DNA of 64,000 bases from Phycisphaerales bacterium (GCA_029260395.1 JAJDDJ010000002.1:81155-145154); one strand, 5' to 3'; counted from the stretch's first letter, positions 8,199-17,246 are shown. Notes: generated by a model not told the origin, from the sequence alone. A program made the numbers and translations.

Positions 8199-8824
8199 CG
8201 TGTCTGGGCCAGATCGAACGAGTCGTTGAAAACGATCGTCCGCGACTGGAGGTTGGTCAGCTTGAACTCGAAGAAGTATCGCCGGGTCTCGCCGCCGCGA
8301 CGCGATGACTCGAGAAAGTCTCCCCTCAGAACGTATGTGATGCGGGCGTCGTACCGATCGGTCCTCGGGTTCATGTCGCCGCCGGAGGGCTGGATGCGCC
8401 GGTACTCGGCCTCCATGTCGTCAACCGATTCCACAAACATCACGCGGTTGGCGACGATGTCGCTCCGAAGCAGATTGCTCCGAAGGCGGCGCTGGATAAG
8501 CTCGAAGTCCTGCGTGGGCGTGTCCGTGCCGTTGGAGATGTTGCCGAGTTCCACCACGACCCGCGTGGCCGACTGGCTGATCTCGGGGATGCTGGATATG
8601 CGCCGGGCCAACGACTCCGCGACCTGGTCGCTGAACTCCCAGAGTGCTGGTGCGCTGGCGGAGTTCGACGCGCGGTCAGCGGGCGTGGTCGCGTAGGGGT
8701 TGATGCGGCCGCCTGAGTCCCCGACGCTCGTGCGTGGCGTGGACTCGCAAGCGGTGAGGGCGGACAGCACGGCGGCAGCGGCTGCGACGCGGACGATCAG
8801 GCGGGGAAAGTGGGGCAGGGGCAT
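8195..8824 (-). CDS. LpoB-like penicillin-binding-protein activator
   Basis: A 209-residue lipoprotein with lipobox LTAC (Cys26). The mature domain has the LpoB/YcfM hallmark: RVVVELGNISNGTDTPTQDF, where the family has a strand ending in N-R/I-T then a short helix, followed by LIQRRLRSNLLRSDIVANRVMFVES. It is the first gene of the operon. A strong GGAGGAACC site precedes the ATG at 8824, and translation ends in a GTGA overlap with the second Lpo-like gene. Expected role: outer-membrane stimulation of a bifunctional penicillin-binding protein. Confidence 0.7.
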   Translation of the reverse strand: MPLPHFPRLIVRVAAAAAVLSALTACESTPRTSVGDSGGRINPYATTPADRASNSASAPALWEFSDQVAESLARRISSIPEISQSATRVVVELGNISNGTDTPTQDFELIQRRLRSNLLRSDIVANRVMFVESVDDMEAEYRRIQPSGGDMNPRTDRYDARITYVLRGDFLESSRRGGETRRYFFEFKLTNLQSRTIVFNDSFDLAQTR

Positions 8825-8948
8825 GGTGGTTCCTCCGGGTAGGTGGGCGCGTGGCATCGGGCCCGGCCTCTGCCAGAGTGTATTGGTGAACACTAACTTG
8901 TGTTTCGTCAAAACGAAAAAGAGTCACGTGATTGGGTGAGCAGGTCAG

Positions 8949-9191
8949 TCAGGCGACGTCGACGGACGAACGATTGAGCTGGGAGGCCAACTCGTGGGCC
9001 GCCTCCCGATTACCGCAGCGTTGGTGCGTTGCCCAGCCGTTGCAACTGAGCCTGCGCCAGACCCACCAGTGCCCACCCTGGTCTGTGTCCGCCCTGAAGC
9101 TCGGCTTCGCCTCGACGAACATGGACTCTCGAAGGCCAGCGTCAGCGCGATTGGGGTCTTGGGGGTAGTGGTCGGAGCGATCCGTGATCAC
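8949..9191 (-). CDS. Small Trp/Cys-containing hypothetical protein
   Basis: An 80-residue protein starting at GTG 9191, with GGGAGGT about 6 bases upstream. The core HWWVWRRLSCNGWATHQRCG is unusually rich in Trp, Cys and His, followed by a helix NREAAHELASQLNRS. This composition and the good ribosome site suggest a real gene, possibly a small metal- or nucleic-acid-binding protein. I do not recognise the family. It lies upstream of the Lpo-type operon on the same strand, 124 bases away. Confidence 0.5.
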   Translation of the reverse strand: MITDRSDHYPQDPNRADAGLRESMFVEAKPSFRADTDQGGHWWVWRRLSCNGWATHQRCGNREAAHELASQLNRSSVDVA

Positions 9192-9546
9192 GAGGCACCT
9201 CCCTTGTCAGAACCAGCGTTGCTCGACACCGAAAGCTCGGCGCCCTCAGCGTTCTCAACTTCGTCCTTGGAGGGGGACACACTCCTCGGCCACGCTCTAT
9301 TACCGCAGAAATCCGCTCCGGTGTCAAGCCGACATGAAGTCGGAGAAAAGAGTCGGCGGATGCTTCCGGCATCATTCGGCGTTTCGATCGCCGCCCTGAG
9401 CCTGCTGAACGGTTGAGCACTGGCCTGGTCGTCCACGTCACGAACAAAGAGAAAGCAAAGAAAAACCCCAGCCAATGGCCGGGGCTCGTCGTCTGGCTCG
9501 GGTTTCGCCCGAACGAAAGAGCGGTAGGGGGGTAGGGACGGAGGGG
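9192..9546. other. Gene-free stretch with a terminator
   Basis: About 355 bases between two minus-strand genes. The only structure I can support is the minus-strand terminator at 9461-9486. The rest shows short frames without recognisable similarity. Confidence 0.5.
9461..9486 (-). terminator. Rho-independent terminator of the DUF3467 gene
   Basis: On the minus strand the sequence forms a GC-rich hairpin, CCCCGGCC-ATTGG-CTGGGG type, followed at once by TTTTT. It lies about 60 bases after the DUF3467 stop. Confidence 0.75.
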
Positions 9547-9894
9547 TCAGGCGTCGCCGGACTCAGCCAAGCGGGGGCCATCGGCGGCGGGCTTGGGCTG
9601 CTGAAGGGCGATCTCGCCGTTCTGCTCCTCGTACCGGCGGATGATCTGGCCGAGGCTGATCGCCAGGCGCTTGGCGCCGGACCAGTTCATGATGGTGCGG
9701 TTGCCCACGCTGAACATGATCGCGGGCTGGCCGTCCTGGCCCTGAACGGGCAGGTTCATGCCGAAGTCCATCACGACCTCGTCCTGGGTGGTGGAGGTGC
9801 GAATGGTGTTGGCGTAGGTGTTGGTCATCTTCGACTCGTCGATGCGGAGCTGAATCTGACGCTGGTCGCCCTGTGCTGCTTTGGTCTCGCTCAT
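9547..9894 (-). CDS. DUF3467 domain protein
   Basis: A 115-residue cytoplasmic protein. It has the DUF3467 pattern: an Asn/Thr stretch (KMTNTYANTIRTSTTQDEVVMDFG) followed by a hydrophobic strand and an amphipathic helix (SGAKRLAISLGQIIRRYEEQNG). DUF3467 proteins are common small beta proteins with no settled function. The ATG at 9894 has AAGGATC upstream, and a clear terminator follows. A divergent small membrane protein gene begins about 290 bases away. Confidence 0.8.
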   Translation of the reverse strand: MSETKAAQGDQRQIQLRIDESKMTNTYANTIRTSTTQDEVVMDFGMNLPVQGQDGQPAIMFSVGNRTIMNWSGAKRLAISLGQIIRRYEEQNGEIALQQPKPAADGPRLAESGDA

Positions 9895-10180
9895 GGAATT
9901 GGATCCTTCAAGAAAGGTGGATTGGCGGGTGTCTGGGGCCCCTGCGGGGCTGTCGGAGGGGCTGGCTGCCTCATGGGCGGGCTGGCACCTGCGAACTGGA
10001 CGATAGCAACGCCGGGGGCGGTTGTCGTGCCGAGCGGAGGAGAGAACCGGGAGGCTCAGCGTGAGGCATCGGCCAAAGGGGGTGTTCGTCCGATGTACCG
10101 GGACCCGACCATCGCAGGGGCATGGGGTCGTCGCGAGGGAATTGCGATGGTTGGGCCAGCCCGCTGTTACGATCGGAGCC

Positions 10181-10510
10181 ATGGCGAACAACTGGGCCCA
10201 AGATCCGCAACAACTCCTGCCGCGCGAGCTGCGTGCGCGATGGGCGGTTGTTCCGAAGGCGGTGCTCTATCAGATGGTGATCGTGGGCGCGATCATCGGA
10301 GCGGGCGCAGCGGTCTCGACTGTCGGGTTTGTCGTCGGCCCAAGGTGGATGGTGTTCGGCTTCCCCGCGGCGCTCGGGCTGGCACAGATGCAGAACATGC
10401 TGATCCCGTGGACGCGCCGGGCGGAGCGTGCCATGGAGGAAGTGGGTGAAGTGCCCGAACGCGGAGAGGTGGGCGGCGGGCCGGGCGATGGGCCGCCTGA
10501 CGAGCCCTGA
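10181..10510 (+). CDS. Small membrane protein, unknown function
   Basis: A 109-residue protein: a basic N-terminal part (LLPRELRARWAVVPK), one or two hydrophobic helices (YQMVIVGAIIGAGAAVSTVGFVVG and WMVFGFPAALGLA), and a Gly/Pro/Glu tail. The ATG at 10181 has GATCGGAGCC directly upstream. No family is recognised. It precedes fmt by 124 bases on the same strand. Confidence 0.6.
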   Translation: MANNWAQDPQQLLPRELRARWAVVPKAVLYQMVIVGAIIGAGAAVSTVGFVVGPRWMVFGFPAALGLAQMQNMLIPWTRRAERAMEEVGEVPERGEVGGGPGDGPPDEP

Positions 10511-10634
10511 GCGTGAGCGATGGGCGTTCGCAATAGTTTGTATGCCTGCGCGCCCGCAGCAAGCGCGGGCATGCCATCTCCCCCTCCCCCTCGATGCCTT
10601 ACTGCCTTTCCCTGCTCTGCTACTCTGAACAGCG

Positions 10635-11594
10635 ATGAAGCTGTGGTTCTTTGGTTCTGGTGCGTTCGGGCTGCCGACGCTTGCTCGGCTCGCGGGCGAG
10701 CACGACGTGGTCGGAGTGGTCACGCAGCCCGATCGGCCCGCGGGCCGGGGCCGCAAGCTCGCGGCCAACCCCGTCGCCGCCTGGGCGGCCGAACGCTTGC
10801 CCGATGCGCCGATCATCAAGGCCGAACGAGTGAGCCGCCCCCCCCCGGCCGAACTCATGGAGTCGGACGCCGACGCGTGGGTGGTCATCGCGTTCGGGCA
10901 GAAGCTCTCGGCCGAGCTTCTCGAGGGCCGGTTCGCGATCAACCTGCACGCCTCGCTGCTGCCCCGGTGGCGCGGCGCCGCGCCGATCAACGCGGCGATC
11001 CTCGCGGGCGACGCGACAACCGGCAACAGCGTGATTGGCTTGGCAGACCGCATGGACGCGGGCGTTATCTATGGCCAAACCACACGAGCGATCGAGCCGG
11101 CGCAGACCGCGGGCGAGCTGCACGACCTGCTCGCAGCCGACGGCCCGGACCTTGTGCTGAGCGTGCTGGCCCAGCACAAGGCTGGCACGCTTTCGCCGGC
11201 CTATCAGGACGAGTCGCTCGCGACACTCGCCCCCAAGCTCAGCCGAGCCATGGCGGTCGTGTGCTTTGATGACCCTGCCAATGTGGTCGCACGCACGATC
11301 AACGCCCTGAGCCCGTGGCCCGGGGTATCAGTTGAAATCGCAGCTACGCGCGTGAAGCTGCTGAGAGCGGTTGCCCAACAAGACAGCGTGCATGAATCGC
11401 TGCCCGGCACCATCATCGACGCTGAACAAGGAACGGTCGCGTGCGGCGGCGGAACGGCTGTCCGGCTGGTGGAAGTTACGCCCGCGGGCAAGCGGCCGAT
11501 GGCGTGGGCGGACTACGCCAGAGGAGCGGCTAGAGTGGGGGGAGCAGCGTTGCAAGCGGGCACGATGGTCGCAGCTTCAGAGGTGAACTCGTGA
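10635..11594 (+). CDS. fmt: Methionyl-tRNA formyltransferase
   Basis: A 319-residue enzyme that formylates initiator Met-tRNA with 10-formyl-THF. It has the N-terminal nucleotide-like fold (MKLWFFGSGAFGLPTLARL), the catalytic Asn/His region (INLHASLLPRWRGAAPI), the folate-binding loop (DRMDAGVIYGQ) and the C-terminal OB-fold tRNA-binding domain (NALSPWPGV...VKLLRA). Length is normal. Its stop overlaps the next start (GTGA at 11591), coupling it to a metallopeptidase-like gene rather than to def or rsmB as in many bacteria. Confidence 0.93.
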   Translation: MKLWFFGSGAFGLPTLARLAGEHDVVGVVTQPDRPAGRGRKLAANPVAAWAAERLPDAPIIKAERVSRPPPAELMESDADAWVVIAFGQKLSAELLEGRFAINLHASLLPRWRGAAPINAAILAGDATTGNSVIGLADRMDAGVIYGQTTRAIEPAQTAGELHDLLAADGPDLVLSVLAQHKAGTLSPAYQDESLATLAPKLSRAMAVVCFDDPANVVARTINALSPWPGVSVEIAATRVKLLRAVAQQDSVHESLPGTIIDAEQGTVACGGGTAVRLVEVTPAGKRPMAWADYARGAARVGGAALQAGTMVAASEVNS

Positions 11595-12301
11595 GCGGCA
11601 ACTCGGCCCAGCCATGGCTCTGGTCGCTCTTGCCCAACTGGATCGCGGGCAAGCACAAGCGCGGCGAGCCCGCCGTGCCCCAACTGGCGCTCAAGCCAGA
11701 ACCAAAGCCAGCAACCCAGCCCGAGCGAAGAGAATGGCCCAGGTCTGATGGCCCGGCACTCGTGCTCGCCCCGCTGCCCGAGGCGCTCTCGCAAGCCATG
11801 CCGATGCGCGAGCGCTACCCGCTGGTCGAGCGGGCGATGCTCGCCCGCTACGGCGTGCGTGTCCGCAAGTGGCGCAGCTCGACGAGCGGTGTCGCGTGGT
11901 CGGTGCTCTACAAGGACGGCAAGACCAGCAGGCTGATCGAATCGCCACGCCCGCGCGGGCCGATGTCAGCAGCTGTCTTCCTGCACGAAATCGGGCACCA
12001 CGCCATCGGCCTCGGCCGGTTCAAGCCGCGGTGCCTCGAAGAGTTCTACGCGTGGGCCTTTAGCCTGCACCAGATGCGTGAGCTGGGCTTGCCGATCACC
12101 GACCGGGTCCGCAAGCGCGCTGGCGAGGCGCTGGTGTACGCCGTGGACAAGGCGGCCCGGCGGAAACTCAAACGCATTCCGGTCGTGCTTGTGGAGATGA
12201 TCGAGGCCAGCCGAGCGGGCGATCTTGAGCGCATCGAGTCGCTGCTTGTTGAAGCGGGCGCACGCTTGTGCGCGCCTGCCGCCAACCCGACCCCGGCTTA
12301 G
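11591..12301 (+). CDS. HExxH-motif protein coupled to fmt
   Basis: A 236-residue cytoplasmic protein without signal peptide. It carries a zincin-type FLHEIGHHAIG at ~131-140 (His132, Glu133, His136), preceded by a strand (VAWSVLYKDGKTSRLIESPR) as in small zinc peptidases, then helices with a possible third ligand in LEEFYAWAFSLHQM. A helical Arg/Lys-rich C-terminus follows. It starts at GTG 11591 inside the end of fmt. Whether it is a true protease is unproven. I know no named family for it. Confidence 0.65.
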   Translation: MSGNSAQPWLWSLLPNWIAGKHKRGEPAVPQLALKPEPKPATQPERREWPRSDGPALVLAPLPEALSQAMPMRERYPLVERAMLARYGVRVRKWRSSTSGVAWSVLYKDGKTSRLIESPRPRGPMSAAVFLHEIGHHAIGLGRFKPRCLEEFYAWAFSLHQMRELGLPITDRVRKRAGEALVYAVDKAARRKLKRIPVVLVEMIEASRAGDLERIESLLVEAGARLCAPAANPTPA

Positions 12302-14169
12302 CCGAACTGAGCGATGTCGGAGAGGTTTTCGAAGCGCCAGGTATCGCCCGGAGCCCAGGTGTACCGCACGACCTCGTCCATGTTGTTGATTCCCACGACG
12401 CTGGTTCGTCCGCCGGGGGCGGAGATGCCGGTGATAGCGCCCGTCGGCGGCGTGTCGCTCGCGATCGCTGCACCCAGCGCGGACGCGGTCCACGAGGTCT
12501 GGCCAGGGGCCCACCAGTAGACGATGACTTCGCCCTCGGTATCGAGCCCGACAATGTTGAGCCCGTTCCAGCTGGTGACGTAGGTGGTGGTCGTGCTGGC
12601 CTGAAGCTGCGGGCCGTCGAGCGATGCGGTGAGGTTGAACGTGGACCACTCGCCGCCGGGCACCCACCAGGTGGTGGTGAGATCGCCCGATTGGTCGGCG
12701 CCCGCGAGGTTGATACCGCCCCACGAGGTGAGGTACGGGCTCAGCCCGCCGGTGAGCACGGGCGCGCCCGTGATGTCGCTGAGGTTGTTGGTGGTCCAGA
12801 AGTTGAAGGCGTTGGAGGTCCAGACGGTGTGGATGTCGCCGTCGGCGTCGAGGCCCGCGATGTTGAGCCCGCCCCACGGCGTGACGTAACTGCTCAATGA
12901 GCCCACGAACGCGGGCGTTGTCAGGCCACGGGTCTCGAGGTCCTGCGTCGAGAGGTTGGCGAATGTCCAGTTGAGGGTTGTCGCGCCGTTGCTGGTGGTC
13001 GTTGTACCCGCGTAGAGCAGCATGTCGCCGTCGGAGGAAAGGCCCGCGATGAAGACCGTGCCGCCGATGCCGACGAATCTCGTCATCGACGAAGCGATCG
13101 TTTCGCCGCCGGTGGTGGTCGACAGATTGAGCGCGTCGTAGTCACCCTGTCCGTCGGGGGAGAGCATGACCAACCCGGCTCCGGTCGCGGCGAACAGCCG
13201 GGTACCGCCCCCGCCGCCCGAAAGCGGCGCATTAGAGTCGAACCACGCGACCACCTGATTGGCGTTGGTAGGCGACTCGGCCGCAAGGCCAGCGTCGGTG
13301 ATGCTGAACGTGTCGGCGCCCGTTTGCTCGATGACGACCGTGCCGCCGCCAACACTCGCGTAGCCGAGCACGAGCCCGTTGGCCGAACCCGCCGCCCCGC
13401 CGATCGGCGCTGGCCTCTCGGGGGTGAGGCCGCCTTCGGGCGTGTACACCTGGCGGGCGCTGTTGATGGTGATGAGGTCCTGCGCACGGATCTCGGTCGT
13501 GGCGGGGGGTGCTACGAAGCTCTCGGTGAAGATCAGATCGCTGAACAGGCCGTTGTCGACGTTGAAGACGCGCTGGCTCACCATCTCTTCGACGACATCC
13601 TGGCCCGCGATGATGCACGCGAAGACCGTGAACCCGCCGTTCTGGTTATCGAGGTTGGCGGAGTTGTCGTTGAGGTTGAAGAAGAATTGGTCGGTCGCGC
13701 TATTGGGGTCATCGCCGAGCTTGGCCATCGCGACGGTCCAACGCAGATTCGACCGGCTGAACTCGTTGACGACCGGGTCCTGCGTCGTGACCGCTGTGTA
13801 GCCACGGAGCCCGTTGGGCGGGAACTGCTGGGGCGTGAGGAATGATGTGCCGTTGGCGTCGTAGCGGAACGCACCACCCTGGATGATGAAGTCGCTCGAA
13901 GTCGACCCGGGCACCGGGTCGTTCACGCCCGGGATGCTGTCAATCACCGCGCGGTGAAAGAAGGTGCCGTCGTAATCGCCGCGGTTGACGTAGCCGAGGA
14001 AGTTGTCGACCGTCGCGGGCGCGGTGTCGGTGTAGAGCTCCAAGAAGATGCTGCCGTAGGTCGTGTCGAGCTCGACCACCGGGTACGCGGGGTCAGTTGG
14101 CACTGCCGAGAGCAGCACACGGTGCTCAAGCGTGTCGAAGACCACGGACGAGGAGGAATCGTTTCGCAT
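12298..14169 (-). CDS. LEPR-XLL cyclophilin-type peptidyl-prolyl isomerase with C-terminal repeats
   Basis: A 623-residue secreted protein. Residues 14-21 (LEHRVLLS) match the planctomycete LEPR-XLL N-terminal signature, which takes the place of a classical signal peptide. Residues ~27-205 are a cyclophilin domain (VELDTTYGSIFLELYTDTAP, FFHRAVIDS, DFIIQGG). The C-terminal ~350 residues contain four to five degenerate ~55-residue repeats around GGLNIAGLDADGDI and W motifs, suggesting a beta-propeller. The ATG at 14169 has AGGGAG upstream. The 3' end overlaps the convergent HExxH gene by 4 bases. Expected role: folding of exported proteins. The propeller partner is unknown. Confidence 0.8.
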   Translation of the reverse strand: MRNDSSSSVVFDTLEHRVLLSAVPTDPAYPVVELDTTYGSIFLELYTDTAPATVDNFLGYVNRGDYDGTFFHRAVIDSIPGVNDPVPGSTSSDFIIQGGAFRYDANGTSFLTPQQFPPNGLRGYTAVTTQDPVVNEFSRSNLRWTVAMAKLGDDPNSATDQFFFNLNDNSANLDNQNGGFTVFACIIAGQDVVEEMVSQRVFNVDNGLFSDLIFTESFVAPPATTEIRAQDLITINSARQVYTPEGGLTPERPAPIGGAAGSANGLVLGYASVGGGTVVIEQTGADTFSITDAGLAAESPTNANQVVAWFDSNAPLSGGGGGTRLFAATGAGLVMLSPDGQGDYDALNLSTTTGGETIASSMTRFVGIGGTVFIAGLSSDGDMLLYAGTTTTSNGATTLNWTFANLSTQDLETRGLTTPAFVGSLSSYVTPWGGLNIAGLDADGDIHTVWTSNAFNFWTTNNLSDITGAPVLTGGLSPYLTSWGGINLAGADQSGDLTTTWWVPGGEWSTFNLTASLDGPQLQASTTTTYVTSWNGLNIVGLDTEGEVIVYWWAPGQTSWTASALGAAIASDTPPTGAITGISAPGGRTSVVGINNMDEVVRYTWAPGDTWRFENLSDIAQFG

Positions 14170-14453
14170 TGCCTGGAACTCCCTAGCAGCAGTGTTGGTC
14201 AGGTCGCTCGACCTGACTCGGGTTATCTCGATAGGCCGACGCCTGGGGCCGTCGCCTCGGATGGTTCCCCCCCTCAGAGGTCGCAGCCGAGCCCGAGCGT
14301 TGCACGAACGCTCAGCCCGTACCGGCAACGGCTACCCATTCTTCGCACACGATCGGCTCATGGTGCTGCGAATGCTGGAAGTTTTGTGCCCGTTCGGGCA
14401 AGGTCCAGCGGAATCCACCGAGAGCACGCCCGAGGCGGGGCTTAGCATCGGCC
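14170..14453. promoter_or_regulatory. Divergent intergenic region
   Basis: A 284-base region between the divergently transcribed cyclophilin and MscS genes that must hold both promoters. I cannot pick out reliable -35/-10 elements. Confidence 0.35.
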
Positions 14454-16316
14454 ATGCACCCCCGAACGCTGCTGTGCGGCATGCTGCTGATTCTCAGTTC
14501 GTGCAAGGTCCTCGCCCAGGACGTGCCCCCGACGCAAGCCGAACCCGCGGCCCAGACGGCCCCCGCGCCGTCTGCCGAGCCATCCGAGCCGACCGCCCAG
14601 CCTGATCCGCTGCTGACCACGCCACGCGCAGCGGTCCTCACCTTCGTCGAATCGATGAAGTCCTTCGCCCAAACGCGCGACCGCGACGACCTGGACCTTG
14701 CCCTGCGGACGCTCGCGGTGTCCGATGGCACGACGGGTGCCGGGCTGGAAGAGGCGAGCCAGCTCTATGCCGTGCTTCTACGGCTAGGCGATCTCACGCT
14801 GGTGCCCGAAGCGCTGCCTGACTCGCTGCCTGCGGATCAGACCACCTACCAGCTCTACCCGGCGAATTCGCCGTTCCTGCGGGTCAACCTGACGGGCTAC
14901 CGCGATGTGCAGCGGCTCGCGCCAGACAGCTCCATCGAGCTGAGCCTAAACGAACGCGGCGAGTGGCGGTTCTCCCAAGCCACGCTCTCGGAGATCGGTC
15001 AGATGCTCGCAGCGGTCGAGAGCATCGCCATCCGCGGCGGGAGCGAGGAAGTCCTCACGCCGGCCCAGTGGATTCGCCGGCACATGGTCCCGCCTGCCCT
15101 CAAAGAAGGCCGGCTGCTCAAGATCGAGTACTGGCAGTGGATCGCTATCGCGGTCGTGCTGCTCGCGGGGTTCCTGCTCGATTGGTTCGTTCGGCTCGCG
15201 CTGGGCACGCTCGCGAAGATCGCGTTCAAGACCAAGGGCACCACGCCCGACCCGAAGATTGTCCGCAACGCCGTCAGGCCGTTTGGGTTGTTCGCTTCGG
15301 CGCTCGTGTTTTACTTCGGCGTTGATTACATCGGCCTGCCGGCAGCGTTCGTGTTCATCGCGCGGGTCGCGGTCACCGTGTTTTTGGTACTGGCTGCGGT
15401 GCAAGCGGCGCTTCGGCTGGTGGACCTGCTCGCGGACCTGCTGCAGCGCCGAGCCGTTGAGTCCGAGTCCAAGCTCGATGATGTGCTCGTGCCGCTGTTC
15501 CGCAAGGTGGCCAAGGTCATCGTGTTCATCATGGCGGTGATCTCGATCGCCGAGTACTTCGAGCTGCCCTATCTCCCGCTGCTCAGCGGCCTCGGCATCG
15601 GCGGCTTGGCGTTCGCGTTCGCGGCCAAGGACACCATCGAGAACTTCTTTGGTTCGATCGCGGTCATTGCCGACCGACCGTTCGAGGTCGGTGACTGGGT
15701 CGTCATCGGAGACGCCGAGGGCACGGTCGAATCGCTTGGCATCCGCTCGACCCGCATCCGCACGTTCTACAACTCGCAGATCACCGTGCCCAACTCGGAG
15801 CTGGTCCGCGCTCGCGTCGACAACTACGGCCGCCGAAACCTGCGCCGCTACAAGACCATGCTCAACCTCGCGTACAGCACGCCGCCGGCGCGCATCGAGG
15901 CGTTTTGCGAGGGCATCCGCGAGCTGGTCCGCCAGCACCCCTACACGCATAAGGCGAGCTACCACGTGTGGCTCAACGAGTTCGGGCCGCACTCGCTCGA
16001 TGTGCTTGTGTACATGTTCTTCCAGACACCCGACTGGGCCACCGAGCTGCGCGAACGGCATCGGTTCATCCTCGACGTGCTCCGCCTCGCATCGGCCATG
16101 GGTGTCGAGTTTGCGTTCCCCACGCAGACGCTTCACCTGCGCCAGCCCAGCGAGGACCTGCCCGAGGCCTCCCCGCTCGACGAACAGCCCGACAGCGAGT
16201 CAGGATCCCGGAGCGCGGGAAGCGAGCTAGCACGCGAACTCGTCGCAGGAATGGAGTGGAAAGGCGACAAGCCCGGCGCTGTGCGGTTCGAGCCGCCAAA
16301 GCCTCGCGAAGGCTGA
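14454..16316 (+). CDS. MscS family mechanosensitive channel
   Basis: A 620-residue membrane protein. It has a signal peptide (MHPRTLLCGMLLILSS), a ~190-residue periplasmic domain rich in Pro/Ala/Gln at its start, and about four transmembrane helices (residues ~220-400). The MscS pore and beta domain follow (SGLGIGGLAFAFAAKDTIENFFGSIAVIADRPFEVGDWV), then the alpha/beta vestibule (to ~550) and a charged tail. The AKDTIENFFGS helix and the PFEVGDWV loop are highly diagnostic. It would open under membrane tension in hypo-osmotic shock. It ends 6 bases before the convergent ftsY. Confidence 0.9.
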   Translation: MHPRTLLCGMLLILSSCKVLAQDVPPTQAEPAAQTAPAPSAEPSEPTAQPDPLLTTPRAAVLTFVESMKSFAQTRDRDDLDLALRTLAVSDGTTGAGLEEASQLYAVLLRLGDLTLVPEALPDSLPADQTTYQLYPANSPFLRVNLTGYRDVQRLAPDSSIELSLNERGEWRFSQATLSEIGQMLAAVESIAIRGGSEEVLTPAQWIRRHMVPPALKEGRLLKIEYWQWIAIAVVLLAGFLLDWFVRLALGTLAKIAFKTKGTTPDPKIVRNAVRPFGLFASALVFYFGVDYIGLPAAFVFIARVAVTVFLVLAAVQAALRLVDLLADLLQRRAVESESKLDDVLVPLFRKVAKVIVFIMAVISIAEYFELPYLPLLSGLGIGGLAFAFAAKDTIENFFGSIAVIADRPFEVGDWVVIGDAEGTVESLGIRSTRIRTFYNSQITVPNSELVRARVDNYGRRNLRRYKTMLNLAYSTPPARIEAFCEGIRELVRQHPYTHKASYHVWLNEFGPHSLDVLVYMFFQTPDWATELRERHRFILDVLRLASAMGVEFAFPTQTLHLRQPSEDLPEASPLDEQPDSESGSRSAGSELARELVAGMEWKGDKPGAVRFEPPKPREG

Positions 16317-16322
16317 CCCCGC

Positions 16323-17246
16323 TTATTCGCTGAACAGCGCTTCGACGAACACCTCAGGCTCGAACGGCTGGATGTCCTCGGGTGTCTCGCCGACACCGAT
16401 GAACTTCACCGGGATGTCCGTCGATTCACGGATCGCGACCACGATGCCGCCCTTGGCGGTTCCGTCGAGCTTGGTGAGCATGATGCCCGTCACGCCGGCG
16501 GATTCGCCGAACGCCTCGGCCTGCCTGAGCGCGTTCTGCCCGCTCGTCGCATCGAGTACGAGCAGCACCTCGTGCGGACCGCCCTCGATGTGCTTTGCGA
16601 CCACGCCGCGGATTTTGGTGAGCTGCCGCATGAGCGGGTCCTGCGTCTGAAGCCGGCCGGCGGTATCAAGGATCACGACGTCCACGCCTCGAGCTTTGCC
16701 CGCCTGGCAGGCATCGAACGCCACCGCAGCTGGGTCGCCGCCCTGCTGGCCCTTGACGATATCGACCCCGAGCCGCTCGGCCCAGATCTCAAGCTGACGA
16801 ACCGCTCCCGCGCGAAACGTGTCGCACGCGCCGAGCAGCACGGTCTTGTTCTGGAGTTGCAGCAGCCGCGCGAGTTTGGCGATCGAGGTGGTCTTGCCCA
16901 CGCCGTTGACACCCGTCACGAGGATCACGCTCGGCCCGTCGACGGCGAGATTCAGCTCGCGGTCCGCTGGCGGCCACATCGCGATGAGGTCGTGCTTGAG
17001 AAACTCAAGCACCTGATCGCCCGTCTCGATCTCGCGCTCCTTGTACGCCCTGCGCAGCTCGGCCATCAGCCGGCCCGTCGTGCGCACGCCCAGATCTCCC
17101 TCGATCATCTGCTTCTCGAGCGCGCTGAGCAGCGCCTCGTCGAGCTTCCGGCCCCGCAGCAGCGACCGCAGCCCGCCGACAAATCCTTCGCGGGTTCGGT
17201 CGAGGCCTTTCTTGATCGCGCCGATCGTCGCCCGGAACAGCTTCAT
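16323..17246 (-). CDS. ftsY: Signal recognition particle receptor FtsY
   Basis: A 307-residue SRP-type GTPase. The N domain is at 1-100, the P-loop GVNGVGKTT at 112-120, followed by DTFRAGAVRQL, DTAGRLQ, the TKLDGTAKGG guanine loop and the C-terminal IGVGETPEDIQPF. It lacks the long acidic A domain of E. coli FtsY, as in many bacteria. It docks ribosome-SRP complexes at the inner membrane. The ATG at 17246 overlaps the nusB stop (ATGA), so ribH-nusB-ftsY form a coupled operon. Confidence 0.95.
   Translation of the reverse strand: MKLFRATIGAIKKGLDRTREGFVGGLRSLLRGRKLDEALLSALEKQMIEGDLGVRTTGRLMAELRRAYKEREIETGDQVLEFLKHDLIAMWPPADRELNLAVDGPSVILVTGVNGVGKTTSIAKLARLLQLQNKTVLLGACDTFRAGAVRQLEIWAERLGVDIVKGQQGGDPAAVAFDACQAGKARGVDVVILDTAGRLQTQDPLMRQLTKIRGVVAKHIEGGPHEVLLVLDATSGQNALRQAEAFGESAGVTGIMLTKLDGTAKGGIVVAIRESTDIPVKFIGVGETPEDIQPFEPEVFVEALFSE

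Noticed and set aside
9475..10449. 324-residue plus-strand frame
   Set aside because: Low-complexity Gly/Val/Arg-rich antisense of the DUF3467 gene and its flanks; no family resemblance.
14946..16136. 396-residue minus-strand frame
   Set aside because: Antisense of the MscS gene.
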